DNA of 64,000 nt from positions 248,001-312,000 of the forward strand of contig NZ_JANZNQ010000002.1 in assembly GCF_027257955.1 (NCBI RefSeq), read 5' to 3'. Below are positions 55,069 to 63,600 of the stretch, piece by piece. Made by a program: the position numbers and the translations under genes. The notes beneath the pieces are model-generated. The model had not been told where the DNA came from and ran no database searches. It was given only the letters and a program-made list of their open reading frames with translations. Position 1 is the first letter of the stretch, and each line of letters starts with the position of its first letter. The stretch is from Zhongshania aquatica (GTDB taxonomy: Bacteria; Pseudomonadota; Gammaproteobacteria; Pseudomonadales; Spongiibacteraceae).

Positions 55069-55268
55069 TTTTCAAATTTCTCCATAATTTGATTTAATTT
55101 TTTAGCAACAGATTCTTTAGAGTCGCCATATTTTCTCTGTATTTTTGCAGCTATCTCATCAATATTGCCTTCTGCTTGCAATACTTCATCGTCGGTAAGA
55201 TCACCCCACTGCTGCTTTACCTTTGCAGTAAATTCACGCCAATGACTTTCTACTTGATCTTTGTTCAT
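55065..55268 (-). CDS. CsbD-family stress-response protein
   Basis: The 67-residue protein matches CsbD across its length: WREFTAKVKQQWGDLTDDEVLQAEGNIDEIAAKIQRKYGDSKESV. CsbD proteins are induced by general stress in Bacillus and proteobacteria; molecular function is unknown. ATG 55268 has GGAG 9 bases upstream. It overlaps the following lipoprotein gene by four bases. Confidence 0.9.
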   Translation of the reverse strand: MNKDQVESHWREFTAKVKQQWGDLTDDEVLQAEGNIDEIAAKIQRKYGDSKESVAKKLNQIMEKFEK

Positions 55269-55438
55269 AGTCTTTTACTCCATATAGTTAAGACATTAAC
55301 ACCACAATAAAAAATACATGTGTCGTTTTATTTCTGCATTCCCGATATCTGACAAGAAGAACCTAGCGATTGTTCCTTTTAAACACAAAACTATGACTTA
55401 TTAACAATACCTTACTTTTATTCATATTTTTCACGGCT

Positions 55439-55464
55439 AAAAAAAATCCGCTAAATAGCGGATT
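55439..55464 (-). terminator. Intrinsic terminator of the zinc-type TonB receptor gene
   Basis: Read on the minus strand, AATCCGC-TATTTA-GCGGATT is followed by eight T in total (complement of 55439-55446). It lies about 40 bases after the receptor stop. Confidence 0.92.
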
Positions 55465-55504
55465 ATAAGAAGTTGTCAAAAATATGAATTTTTATGGCCG
55501 ACCG

Positions 55505-57565
55505 CTAAAAACGTACTCGAAACACCAGCTCGATATTACGTCCAGATTCCGGCGCATAGTCTCTTATAAATGATGCACTGCTACGTATTTCTTCATCGCC
55601 CAAATTACGACCATTCAACATAATAGTGTAATCATTACCGGCCAACTCAAAGTCACGAGAGACACTCGCATCTACTCTACTATAACCCGCTGTGGATGCC
55701 TCGTTCAGGCCCGGCTTATTTTGGGCTTGCGCATGCACATAACTAACATCCGCCTGCCAATCTTGCCAAACCCAGCCAATGCTCATGCCGTCGTGCGCTG
55801 GTGGCAAGCGTGGCACATTTTGCCCATCATCCAACTCTGCCGAAATACGATCACCAAATAATGTAAGCACATATTGGTGTTCTGCATTTACGGGTGAATA
55901 ATTGTAAGTAAGTTCGTATTCCGCGCCCTTAAATACCGCGTCCTGCTGGCGATACTGCAAAATATCAGTATCACCGCTTTGCAAACCAGTATTATCGAGA
56001 TAAATAAAATCAGAAAACTGATTATGGAATACGGTCAATTTAGCACTGAAATCGCCAAGATCTCCGCGCAAGCTTAAATCAGCATTCCGTGATTTCTCTG
56101 TTACTAAACTTTCATCTCCCACCTCGATAGCGCCAGTCGCGCCATGAACCACATAGCTATCCGCTGTATTTCCGATATTCGCATATCGCTCTTCCGCATT
56201 TGGCGCTCGCTGGGATTCAGACAATGCCAACGACAATGTCCACACGTCACTGATATCGTATAAACCCGCTAGCGAGGCGCCAAAATTGGTTTCGTTATGG
56301 TTATCGGCCACCCCTTGCGAAATATCAAGACGATCAATATCCGCACGCAAACCAGCCTCAACAGTCCACTTATCGGCGTGGTAGTCCTCAAGCCAAAATA
56401 GGCCGACGCTTTGGGTGGTATTTTCAGGTACAAACGACTCCTCCCCCAACGCGGAGAAATCTGCATTTAACCATTGCAACCCCCAAACTCCATGCCATTG
56501 TCCCCATGGACTATGGGAAAGCTCTATACGCCCAGCCCATGCCTCTTTGCTAAATGTAGTACCAATCGCGCCATTTGCCTCTACCTCCTGATGCTGATAA
56601 TCACTGTAACTTAGCCGCCAACGCATCAGGTCAATCGGTCCATCAAAATGGCGATCACCTGCCATATCCCAACGGGTTTGATCAATAACAAGATTTACCC
56701 CTTCCTCACCATGTTCCTCATGTTCGTGATCAGCGTGATCCTCATCTTCGTCGTGGTCCTCCTCATGATGATGGACACCCGATGGAATACCATAGTGGTT
56801 ACTGAGCTCGGTGTAACTCAAACCCCAGTAGCCTTCGTCAAAGTGATAGCTGCTCCCGACAGTTAAACGTCGAGTTCTGCCATTGGCATTACCGATAAAT
56901 CCGTCGGTACTCTCATCTACATCTTCAATATTACGCGGGTTAGTTGCCAAGCCTGGAATTTCTGGGTCTGCCCAATCTCGATACAAACCATCAACGTGTA
57001 CTACCCAATTACCGTCACCAGCATCAACACGAAATACGCCACTACGACCATCGTCAACACTGCTACTGCGCAATTCCGCGACTCCGCTCACTCCGTCTAT
57101 CGGCTTAACGGGAATACGACCGTCCACCACATTTATCACCCCACCAATGGCGCCACCGCCATAAAGCAAGGTCGACGGGCCACGCAATATCTCAATACTA
57201 TCTGCCAGAACAGGCTCTACCGACAGTGCGTGATCTGCACTATTGCTAGACACATCTAGTGCCGGTAGACCGTTTTGTAGTACTTGCACCCTCGGGCCCT
57301 GCTGGCCACGAATGACTGGCTGCCCGACCGCCGGACCAAAACTAGCACTACTTAGCCCAGGGGAATTATTTAGGGTCTCGCCTATTGTTGCGGCTGCTTG
57401 CCGACGCAACTCATCACCATCTAATACCGTTACCGGCAACGCGGTCTGTGCTTCTTTTTTATGCATGGGCATAGTCACCAACACATGTTCCAAACGAGTA
57501 TTTTCCTTGGCAAAAGCAGGCGTAGCGACAAACACCACCAACGGCGGTAATAAATATTTTTTCAT
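55505..57565 (-). CDS. TonB-dependent receptor with His-rich loop, ZnuD-like (probable zinc uptake)
   Basis: Signal peptide MKKYLLPPLVVFVATPAFA, then a plug (ALPVTVLDGDELRRQAAATIGETLNNSPG; IRGQQGPRVQVLQNGLPALDVSS; ILRGPSTLLYGGGAIGGVINVVDGRIP) and a 22-strand-type barrel ending ELVFRVRF. A loop at about residues 262-287 is extremely His/Asp/Glu rich (starting HHHEEDHDEDEDHADHE), as in neisserial ZnuD, which binds zinc. The small His/Cys membrane protein upstream fits a zinc uptake pair. Zinc specificity is inferred; other divalent metals are possible. Confidence 0.9.
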   Translation of the reverse strand: MKKYLLPPLVVFVATPAFAKENTRLEHVLVTMPMHKKEAQTALPVTVLDGDELRRQAAATIGETLNNSPGLSSASFGPAVGQPVIRGQQGPRVQVLQNGLPALDVSSNSADHALSVEPVLADSIEILRGPSTLLYGGGAIGGVINVVDGRIPVKPIDGVSGVAELRSSSVDDGRSGVFRVDAGDGNWVVHVDGLYRDWADPEIPGLATNPRNIEDVDESTDGFIGNANGRTRRLTVGSSYHFDEGYWGLSYTELSNHYGIPSGVHHHEEDHDEDEDHADHEHEEHGEEGVNLVIDQTRWDMAGDRHFDGPIDLMRWRLSYSDYQHQEVEANGAIGTTFSKEAWAGRIELSHSPWGQWHGVWGLQWLNADFSALGEESFVPENTTQSVGLFWLEDYHADKWTVEAGLRADIDRLDISQGVADNHNETNFGASLAGLYDISDVWTLSLALSESQRAPNAEERYANIGNTADSYVVHGATGAIEVGDESLVTEKSRNADLSLRGDLGDFSAKLTVFHNQFSDFIYLDNTGLQSGDTDILQYRQQDAVFKGAEYELTYNYSPVNAEHQYVLTLFGDRISAELDDGQNVPRLPPAHDGMSIGWVWQDWQADVSYVHAQAQNKPGLNEASTAGYSRVDASVSRDFELAGNDYTIMLNGRNLGDEEIRSSASFIRDYAPESGRNIELVFRVRF

Positions 57566-57771
57566 TAGAAAGCTTTCCCGTGTATCACGTCATCGCAATC
57601 GGCAGCGCAAGGCGCTACCAAGTCATTTTGTTGATTAGGAAATAGCGAAGCTCAACCCGAATTAAGCATTAGGCGCGGTGAAGCTCTTTGATTGCCACAA
57701 ACTGCAACCAGCAAAGCAACCAGTAACTAGACGTTACAGTGAACAATCAGCGATTCGATATTTCCAAATAA
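57566..57771. promoter_or_regulatory. Gap between the His/Cys protein and ZnuD-like receptor
   Basis: I looked for a Zur-type palindrome in these 206 bases and could not find a convincing one. Nothing else is recognised; the two genes may share a transcript. Confidence 0.3.
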
Positions 57772-58062
57772 TTAAGCGAAAACGTTTTCAGGCGGGGCAC
57801 GAGCAGGAGGGCGTAGCGGAAGCAGCGGCAAGACCACTGCAATTGCAACAATATCACTGACCTCGACAACAGTGCGGGTAATCTCAGCACTTATTGCCGT
57901 GGACGGTAAAGCGGCAGCGTTATAATGGCAGGCCACACAGACGTCGAGCGCCGTGTGATCTGCAACATGGACGTGATTACCCTGCAGCCAAACAGACCAG
58001 CTAAGGCAAAGTAATAATACTGCCAGTAGCGATATGCGGTTCTTATGGGCCAATCTAGTCAT
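57772..58062 (-). CDS. Small membrane protein with His and Cys metal-binding-like residues
   Basis: The 96-residue protein has a signal anchor or N-terminal helix (about 11-28) followed by GNHVHVADHTALDVCVACH, a His/Cys-rich patch with a CxxCH-like CVACH, then a second hydrophobic stretch near 66-84. DUF2946-like proteins of this sort often precede metal or cobalamin TonB receptors; I am not sure of the family. It precedes the ZnuD-like gene on the same strand. CVACH lacks partners for a typical cytochrome, so metal binding is more likely than heme. Confidence 0.7.
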   Translation of the reverse strand: MTRLAHKNRISLLAVLLLCLSWSVWLQGNHVHVADHTALDVCVACHYNAAALPSTAISAEITRTVVEVSDIVAIAVVLPLLPLRPPARAPPENVFA

Positions 58063-58153
58063 TAAGTATTAGATCTGCAGGACAATCATGTTGAAACGAA
58101 GTATGACACTAGAATAGTCGGTCAATATGACAATTCTAGCGTCGCGGTGCAAT

Positions 58154-58873
58154 TTAGGCGTCGAAATCTATGCCTAAACGACGACCCACTATTTCGTATG
58201 ACTCAACCACATTGCCTAAACCTTGGCGGAAGCGATCTTTGTCTAGTTTTTCGCGGGTGTCAGCATCCCATAAACGGCAGCCATCGGGAGAAAACTCGTC
58301 GCCCAAATGAATTTGGCCATCACTAAACACACCGAATTCAAGCTTGTAATCAACCAACAACATGCCGGCATCAGCAAACATGGCTTTGAGCACATCGTTC
58401 ACTTGAAAGGTCAGCTCTTTCATACGATCCAATTGAGCATCATTGGCCCAACCGAAGGAGCGAATGTGGTATTCGTTAATCATGGGATCGTGCAGGGCAT
58501 CGTTCTTAAGAAACATTTCGAAGGTCGGTGGGTTCAATTCCTTACCTTCCTCAACACCCAAACGCTTAACAATCGAACCCGCAGCAATATTACGCACCAC
58601 ACATTCGATAGGCAGCATATCCAGCTTTTTAACTAAGGCATCGTTATCAGACAACAGTTTTTCAAAATGCGTGGGTATCCCGGCAGCTTGCAGCGCCTGC
58701 ATAATAAAAGCATTGAACTTATTGTTCACCATGCCTTTGCGATCCAGCTGCTCTACCCGCAAACCGTCGAAGGCTGAGGTGTCGTTTCTGAAATTGAGGA
58801 TATAACGGTCAGGATCATCAGTTTTGTAGACTGACTTAGCCTTGCCGGAATACAACTCTTCGCGTTTTTCCAT
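58154..58873 (-). CDS. purC: Phosphoribosylaminoimidazole-succinocarboxamide synthase PurC
   Basis: Purine synthesis: joins CAIR with aspartate using ATP to give SAICAR. The 239-residue protein starts [22 protein letters not shown], the standard PurC N-terminus, then [23 protein letters not shown] and [15 protein letters not shown] 58873 is chosen because of GAGG 7 bases upstream; ATG 58891 gives a non-conserved extension. It is last in the dapA-bamC-MBL-purC operon. Confidence 0.97.
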   Translation of the reverse strand: MEKREELYSGKAKSVYKTDDPDRYILNFRNDTSAFDGLRVEQLDRKGMVNNKFNAFIMQALQAAGIPTHFEKLLSDNDALVKKLDMLPIECVVRNIAAGSIVKRLGVEEGKELNPPTFEMFLKNDALHDPMINEYHIRSFGWANDAQLDRMKELTFQVNDVLKAMFADAGMLLVDYKLEFGVFSDGQIHLGDEFSPDGCRLWDADTREKLDKDRFRQGLGNVVESYEIVGRRLGIDFDA

Positions 58874-58898
58874 GGTTTGCCTCATTAGCACAAGAAGA

Positions 58899-59657
58899 TC
58901 ACGCTATTTCAAGCCAGTCGAAACCAGCTTCTTGGTCAGCAGACAGCAGCGCGTCACTGTTTGCTAACATAGGTTCTATTGCCGCCCTCGCCAATGCGGG
59001 GGTGTTATTCTGCTCGCTCAAATGGGCCATCACCACATGCTGCAAATGACCCACTTCTGCCTCGGCAAGTAAACTCGCCGCCTGCTGATTATTCAAATGC
59101 CCCCAATCGCCTCCCACCCGTTGTTTCAAAGAATACGGATACGGGCCATTGGCCAACATAGTCACATCGTGATTACATTCTAAAAGCAAGGCATCACAGC
59201 GTCGGTAGTGCTCCCGAACGAAGGGCGTAATACTACCTAAATCCGTGAGAAGCCCAAATGTTTTTTTTTGATATCTGAAAACAAACTGACAAGGTTCACG
59301 TGCATCGTGGGGCACCGCTACCGGCGTGACCGCAATTCCGCCAATATCAAGTTCCTGCCCAAGCTCCATATTGCGCCAATGATGTGAAAGCCTGAGCTGG
59401 CCATATTCACCGGTACCGTAGCTACAGTAGACAGGTAATTTATATTTACGCGCGAGTGGCAACACACCTTTAATATGATCACTGTGTTCATGGGTAACCA
59501 AAATTGCTGCCAAATCAGTCGGTGATCGCCCCAATCTCGCCATGCGCCGTTCGGTTTCCTTTATGGTAAAACCGCAATCGATTAGCACACAGCTCTGATC
59601 TGTCTCAAGCAGGGTAGCGTTGCCTTTACTGCCGCTACCCAGTGATGCAAAGCGCAC
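58899..59657 (-). CDS. MBL-fold metallo-hydrolase (YycJ/WalJ-like)
   Basis: The 252-residue protein has [14 protein letters not shown] at the start, the metal motif [10 protein letters not shown] (HxHxDH) at about residues 54-63, [13 protein letters not shown] and [10 protein letters not shown]. This fits the YycJ branch of metallo-beta-lactamase fold proteins, probable nucleases or phosphodiesterases whose role in gammaproteobacteria is unclear. The start GTG 59657 overlaps the bamC stop by one base. Part of the dapA operon. Confidence 0.92.
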   Translation of the reverse strand: MRFASLGSGSKGNATLLETDQSCVLIDCGFTIKETERRMARLGRSPTDLAAILVTHEHSDHIKGVLPLARKYKLPVYCSYGTGEYGQLRLSHHWRNMELGQELDIGGIAVTPVAVPHDAREPCQFVFRYQKKTFGLLTDLGSITPFVREHYRRCDALLLECNHDVTMLANGPYPYSLKQRVGGDWGHLNNQQAASLLAEAEVGHLQHVVMAHLSEQNNTPALARAAIEPMLANSDALLSADQEAGFDWLEIA

Positions 59658-60694
59658 TAATACAAATACCCCATAATGCGATTAAGCAGCCTTTCACGCT
59701 CAGCTTCGCGAAGACGACGGCCTTTTTGGTAATTTAAATAGATCCGCGCTTCCTCAGGACCCATTTCTTTCATTTCAACTACGTAGCGGCTCAAACCGTT
59801 ACGGCGAGCGCCAAAGGTTTTAGCAAACCAACCCGGTTGCTCGATTTCTGGATCGACATAGGTCAACCAGTATTTATTCACTTCGCGACGGTCATCTTCG
59901 ATTTCAAAGCCAGCTTTCACCAAAGCCAAGCCTAACGCAGCCCAAGCGCGGTCAAGAGGAAGCAGCAACAATAAATGTCGGCTATCTGGGCTACCATCGC
60001 CCCCTTCAATAAAGATTTTACCCTTGCTATCAGAACGTTGCGCAAGTATCGACACCGCACCTGCGGTTTCTTGATCAGCTAAATACTGGGCAACAACGCG
60101 AACCATTTGCGATTCACGTTTTGAACTATCCGACTGTTTTGGCCACTGTTCATTGCCATTAATCTGCACCAGTACATGAATTTCGCTAGTGCCCTGCTGC
60201 ACACCCTCTTCGAGGCGGAAGCGAAAACGTTCACGGCTCGCGCCGTCACCATCGGGATCTCGCCACTGGGTTTCAATAATGGCAGCCTTACCATCAGCCT
60301 TAGCAATTTCTAAACCTGCCCGACCAAGGAAAACCCGCATCCGAGGCCAAACTTGGTTCGGGTCGCCGTCCATTAAAATCCAGCTACGATCTTCTAAGGT
60401 CTGAATTTTCACCTCTGAAGTGCCGACGTTTTTCGCCAGCGACTCAGGGCGAGACACTTCAAACTTACCCGGCAACGGCTTGTGAGTCTCTATGCCAGGC
60501 ACCACATACTGATCATCAAGGGTTTCTGATTTAATCCCAGGTGGTAACACCAACGGCGCAGTCAACTTGGCCTTACGATAATCTTGTCCGCGGTCGCGGA
60601 ACATGCCATCACCACCAAAACAGCCCGACAATAGCGTCAGCCCCAGACTTATTATTGTTAATCGAAAACCGGTGCTGCACATAAAATTGCTCAT
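59657..60694 (-). CDS. bamC: Outer-membrane protein assembly factor BamC
   Basis: The lipoprotein of 345 residues has a signal with lipobox LLSGC, then the extended N-terminal region and two helix-grip domains. PPGIKSE-like and WPRMRVFLGRAGLEIAKAD, typical of BamC (NlpB), are present. It anchors to the inner face of the outer membrane as part of the Bam complex. It follows dapA with no gap (stop TAG then ATG). Length agrees with E. coli BamC (344). Confidence 0.93.
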   Translation of the reverse strand: MSNFMCSTGFRLTIISLGLTLLSGCFGGDGMFRDRGQDYRKAKLTAPLVLPPGIKSETLDDQYVVPGIETHKPLPGKFEVSRPESLAKNVGTSEVKIQTLEDRSWILMDGDPNQVWPRMRVFLGRAGLEIAKADGKAAIIETQWRDPDGDGASRERFRFRLEEGVQQGTSEIHVLVQINGNEQWPKQSDSSKRESQMVRVVAQYLADQETAGAVSILAQRSDSKGKIFIEGGDGSPDSRHLLLLLPLDRAWAALGLALVKAGFEIEDDRREVNKYWLTYVDPEIEQPGWFAKTFGARRNGLSRYVVEMKEMGPEEARIYLNYQKGRRLREAERERLLNRIMGYLY

Positions 60695-61573
60695 CTAGTC
60701 TATTAATCCTGCTTGCGTTAACGCTTCGGCGACCCGAGGTTGTGCCGCTTCACTCAATAGAGTCAACGGCAAACGAATACCGTCTTCCATCATACCCATG
60801 GCTAACAACGCCCATTTTACGGGGATTGGGTTAGCTTCTACGAATAGGCGATCGTGGAGGATTCGCAAGGGTGCATCGGCGGCGGCAGTCGCTGCCTTAT
60901 CTCCAGACATGGCCGCAACACACACTGCTTTTACAGCCGCAGGAGCAATATTTGCCGTCACCGAGATATTGCCTTTGCCACCCAACAACATTAATTCTGC
61001 TGCCGTTGCGTCATCGCCGGACAATACATCAATCTTGTCTCCCACCGCGTCAATCAATTCTTTCCCACGCGCTAAATCGCCAGTGGCGTCTTTGATCGCA
61101 ATAATATTGCGATGTTCCGCTAAACGTATGGTGGTTGAATTCAACATATCGCAAGCTGTACGGCCGGGCACATTGTACAAAATCTGGGGGATATCGACTG
61201 CATCAGCAATCGCCATGTAATGACGATACAACCCCTCTTGAGTGGGCTTGTTATAATAAGGCGTAACCAATAGGCAAGCATCTGCGCCAACCTCACAGGC
61301 TACTTTCGTCAATTCAATCGCTTCAGCGGTCGAATTTGCACCGGTACCCGCAACAACCTTGATACGTCCAGCAACCTGATCGACACATGCCTTGATGACC
61401 ATTTTATGCTCATCCATCGCAAGAGTGGCAGACTCACCGGTGGTACCCACCGCAACTATCCCATCTGTACCCTGTTCTATATGCCATTCAATCAGACGCG
61501 ACAACGCTTGCCAGTCAATACTGCCATCGCTGTGCATCGGGGTTACTAGGGCAACCACACTACCCGAAATCAT
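60695..61573 (-). CDS. dapA: 4-hydroxy-tetrahydrodipicolinate synthase DapA
   Basis: First committed step of lysine and diaminopimelate synthesis, condensing pyruvate with aspartate semialdehyde. The 292-residue TIM barrel has GTTGESATL, the Tyr motif ILYNVPGRTACDM, and the Schiff-base Lys in IIAIKDATGDL. Full length. It leads the operon dapA-bamC-MBL-purC, the same neighbourhood (dapA-nlpB-purC) as in E. coli. Confidence 0.97.
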   Translation of the reverse strand: MISGSVVALVTPMHSDGSIDWQALSRLIEWHIEQGTDGIVAVGTTGESATLAMDEHKMVIKACVDQVAGRIKVVAGTGANSTAEAIELTKVACEVGADACLLVTPYYNKPTQEGLYRHYMAIADAVDIPQILYNVPGRTACDMLNSTTIRLAEHRNIIAIKDATGDLARGKELIDAVGDKIDVLSGDDATAAELMLLGGKGNISVTANIAPAAVKAVCVAAMSGDKAATAAADAPLRILHDRLFVEANPIPVKWALLAMGMMEDGIRLPLTLLSEAAQPRVAEALTQAGLID

Positions 61574-61753
61574 GCCGGTATCTCCAATTTTGGTGCAAGC
61601 CGCTAATGGTACTGGCCAGTGCCACGCAGCTCAAGGGACAAATGAATGTAAACCAGTTACGCTTAGCGACTTTCGCGAAACGAATTCACTTTCGCGCAGT
61701 CAAACTCTCATGTAAAACCCATGTTTTGCCGAACTGAGACAGGAGAAAACCCA

Positions 61754-62239
61754 ATGCGTTTCCTAGCCATAGTATTACTGTTCATTTTGGCGCCGATGAG
61801 TATAGCCGATCCTTGGCGGACAGACCCCATGACACCAACAGATGAAAAATACATGGAGGACAGCCGAAACCAACTAAACGACCTAAGTCGCATGGAGCTT
61901 GGCAGAAGTTTTGGCGAGAGCCGCGACAATGATTTGCGTCTAATCCAAACCTTGCTAGACCGTAAAATCGTCACCGGCGACCAAACCCGCCTTCTTCAGG
62001 CAATGGGCATTGTCATCGGCGACCACCTGCTTAAAGAGAATAATCTGAAATGGGTAATTTATACTGACCGAGTCGGGCGCAGTCGCGCACTGGAAGTGCC
62101 CTTTAAAGATGAGGCCATATTCCCCGTCACCCAAATATCAAGCCGCGCAGCGGTTGATGCCGACATTGATGTAAAGGCTATCTACCAAAGACTAGAGTCT
62201 GAAATTGATCGAGCCAAAAAGAAAATCATCGTACGCTAG
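61754..62239 (+). CDS. Exported protein with DUF3806-like domain
   Basis: A signal peptide (MRFLAIVLLFILAPMSIA) is followed by about 143 residues containing RLLQAMGIVIGDHLLKENNLKWVIYTDRVGRSRAL, a pattern I associate with DUF3806, and the ending FPVTQISSR. No function is known. ATG 61754 has AGGAGAAAA 9 bases upstream; the in-frame start at 61721 does not. It is divergent from dapA and followed by a strong terminator. Confidence 0.75.
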   Translation: MRFLAIVLLFILAPMSIADPWRTDPMTPTDEKYMEDSRNQLNDLSRMELGRSFGESRDNDLRLIQTLLDRKIVTGDQTRLLQAMGIVIGDHLLKENNLKWVIYTDRVGRSRALEVPFKDEAIFPVTQISSRAAVDADIDVKAIYQRLESEIDRAKKKIIVR

Positions 62240-62253
62240 CCATAATATTTGAC

Positions 62254-62284
62254 GAAGGGCGGCTCAAATCACCGCCCTTCTTTA
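62254..62284. terminator. Intrinsic terminator after the DUF3806-like gene
   Basis: Nine-base stem GAAGGGCGG (62254-62262) / CCGCCCTTC (62272-62280) with loop CTCAAATCA, then TTTA. It lies in the convergent gap with the AEC transporter gene. Confidence 0.82.
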
Positions 62285-62294
62285 GCCCCCCTAA

Positions 62295-63179
62295 TTACAC
62301 ACCTAAAAAATACAGTAAGACCGGAATACTGATAAAGCTGATCAAGGTTGAACTGACTACTATTCCCGCCACCACATCCGGTTCACGATTGTACTGCAAG
62401 GCCAACAAATAATTGAACACGGCCGCAGGCATCGCTGATTGCAATAGCACTACCTTGCGCTCCAGACCTTCCAGATTCAAAACATAGACTGCGGCAAAAC
62501 CGCCAGCTAGCCCGATGAATAATCGCAACACGCCCAGCCCAACTGATTTTCCGGCCGCATTTAGCTTAAGCGAACTCAATGACACACCTAGGGTAATCAG
62601 CATAAGGGGAATAGAAAGCCCACCCAACAAACCTAGGGTATTCTGGATCGATACCGGCAGACTCCAATGATTAAAAATAAGCAGACACGCGATGATGCCA
62701 GCATAAATAATGGGAGAGCTAAGCACCCCTTTCACCATAGCCTTGCCGCTCAGCACCGCCGCGCCAAAGGAGAAATGGGCAATCGTTGTGGTTAAGAAGA
62801 TACCCAGACCAATCGCCAAACCTTCTTGACCAAAGGCAAAAAGACACAGCGGCAGCCCCATATTACCGAAATTGCCAAATACCAAGGGCACCACAAAATT
62901 ACGCATATTAATGCGCAAGACCAAACAGGCAACGGCGGCAAAAAGCGCAGAAAACGCCAACATACAAACACTGGCAAGCAATACATGCTGAAGAAGGTCA
63001 GATGAAATAACCGTTTGCCCCAAGGTGCCCACAATCAAGGCAGGCGCACCTACCCACAGTACAATACGGCGCACAAACTCGTGATCAAAGGGTTGCTTAA
63101 ACCGAACCCAAAATACGCCAATGGCGGCGCAGAATATAACGGGCAGAATAATGGGAATAAGGGGAGAGATTAGCGACAT
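62295..63179 (-). CDS. AEC family transporter (auxin efflux carrier/malate permease type)
   Basis: About 294 residues, almost entirely hydrophobic with ten predicted helices in two halves. It starts SLISPLIPIILPVIFCAAIGVFWVRF and has GNFGNMGLPLCLFAFG in the first half and the second-half repeat LGVSLSSLKL. Such proteins export or import small organic acids or amino acids. GGAG 5 bases before ATG 63179. Substrate unknown. Confidence 0.92.
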   Translation of the reverse strand: MSLISPLIPIILPVIFCAAIGVFWVRFKQPFDHEFVRRIVLWVGAPALIVGTLGQTVISSDLLQHVLLASVCMLAFSALFAAVACLVLRINMRNFVVPLVFGNFGNMGLPLCLFAFGQEGLAIGLGIFLTTTIAHFSFGAAVLSGKAMVKGVLSSPIIYAGIIACLLIFNHWSLPVSIQNTLGLLGGLSIPLMLITLGVSLSSLKLNAAGKSVGLGVLRLFIGLAGGFAAVYVLNLEGLERKVVLLQSAMPAAVFNYLLALQYNREPDVVAGIVVSSTLISFISIPVLLYFLGV

Positions 63180-63355
63180 TTAAACTCCAGCATTACAGTC
63201 ATAAAGATCGACCGTCGGCAGGCATTATCAAGCTAAGATGCGGTATTTCCAAGGGCGAAACCTGAATTCGAGAATAAAGCGAACATCTAGTTAGCCGCCA
63301 CATTCGTAACCATTGCGATAACAGCAATTCATATTTTTAAGCCATTAGAGGGTAT

Positions 63356-63580
63356 TTGATTCAAGTGAACAGCTTAAACCCCAAAAAGCTTCTAAACAGT
63401 AAATGGACATCAAGCCACCCCCAACACAAAGAAAAACATTTTCTTGTTCGGGAAGTGGAATACGACGAAAACGGCCTCGTAGTCCTCTGCCTAATGGAAG
63501 CCGTTATGACGAAACGGGAATTTGAGATTGACTGGCGAGATTTAAAAAACCAGACCCACTGGCGTATAGGCTGGCAGTAA
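63356..63580 (+). CDS. TIGR02450 family Trp-rich protein
   Basis: The 74-residue protein shows NPKKLLNSKWTSSHPQHKEKHFLV and AVMTKREFEIDWRDLKNQTHWRIGW, which match the TIGR02450/DUF2805 pattern of four tryptophans. Function unknown. Start TTG 63356 has GAGGG just upstream; GTG 63365 has poor spacing. It is a single gene between the AEC transporter and the SDR at the edge. Confidence 0.82.
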   Translation: MIQVNSLNPKKLLNSKWTSSHPQHKEKHFLVREVEYDENGLVVLCLMEAVMTKREFEIDWRDLKNQTHWRIGWQ

Positions 63581-63600
63581 AACCGCCAGCTATACCAAAC

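Noticed and set aside
57566-57771. Zur or Fur box before the ZnuD-like gene
   Set aside because: No palindrome close to either consensus was found by eye; a matrix search would be needed.
60798-61220. 140-codon plus-strand frame opposite dapA
   Set aside because: Antisense shadow of a highly conserved gene.
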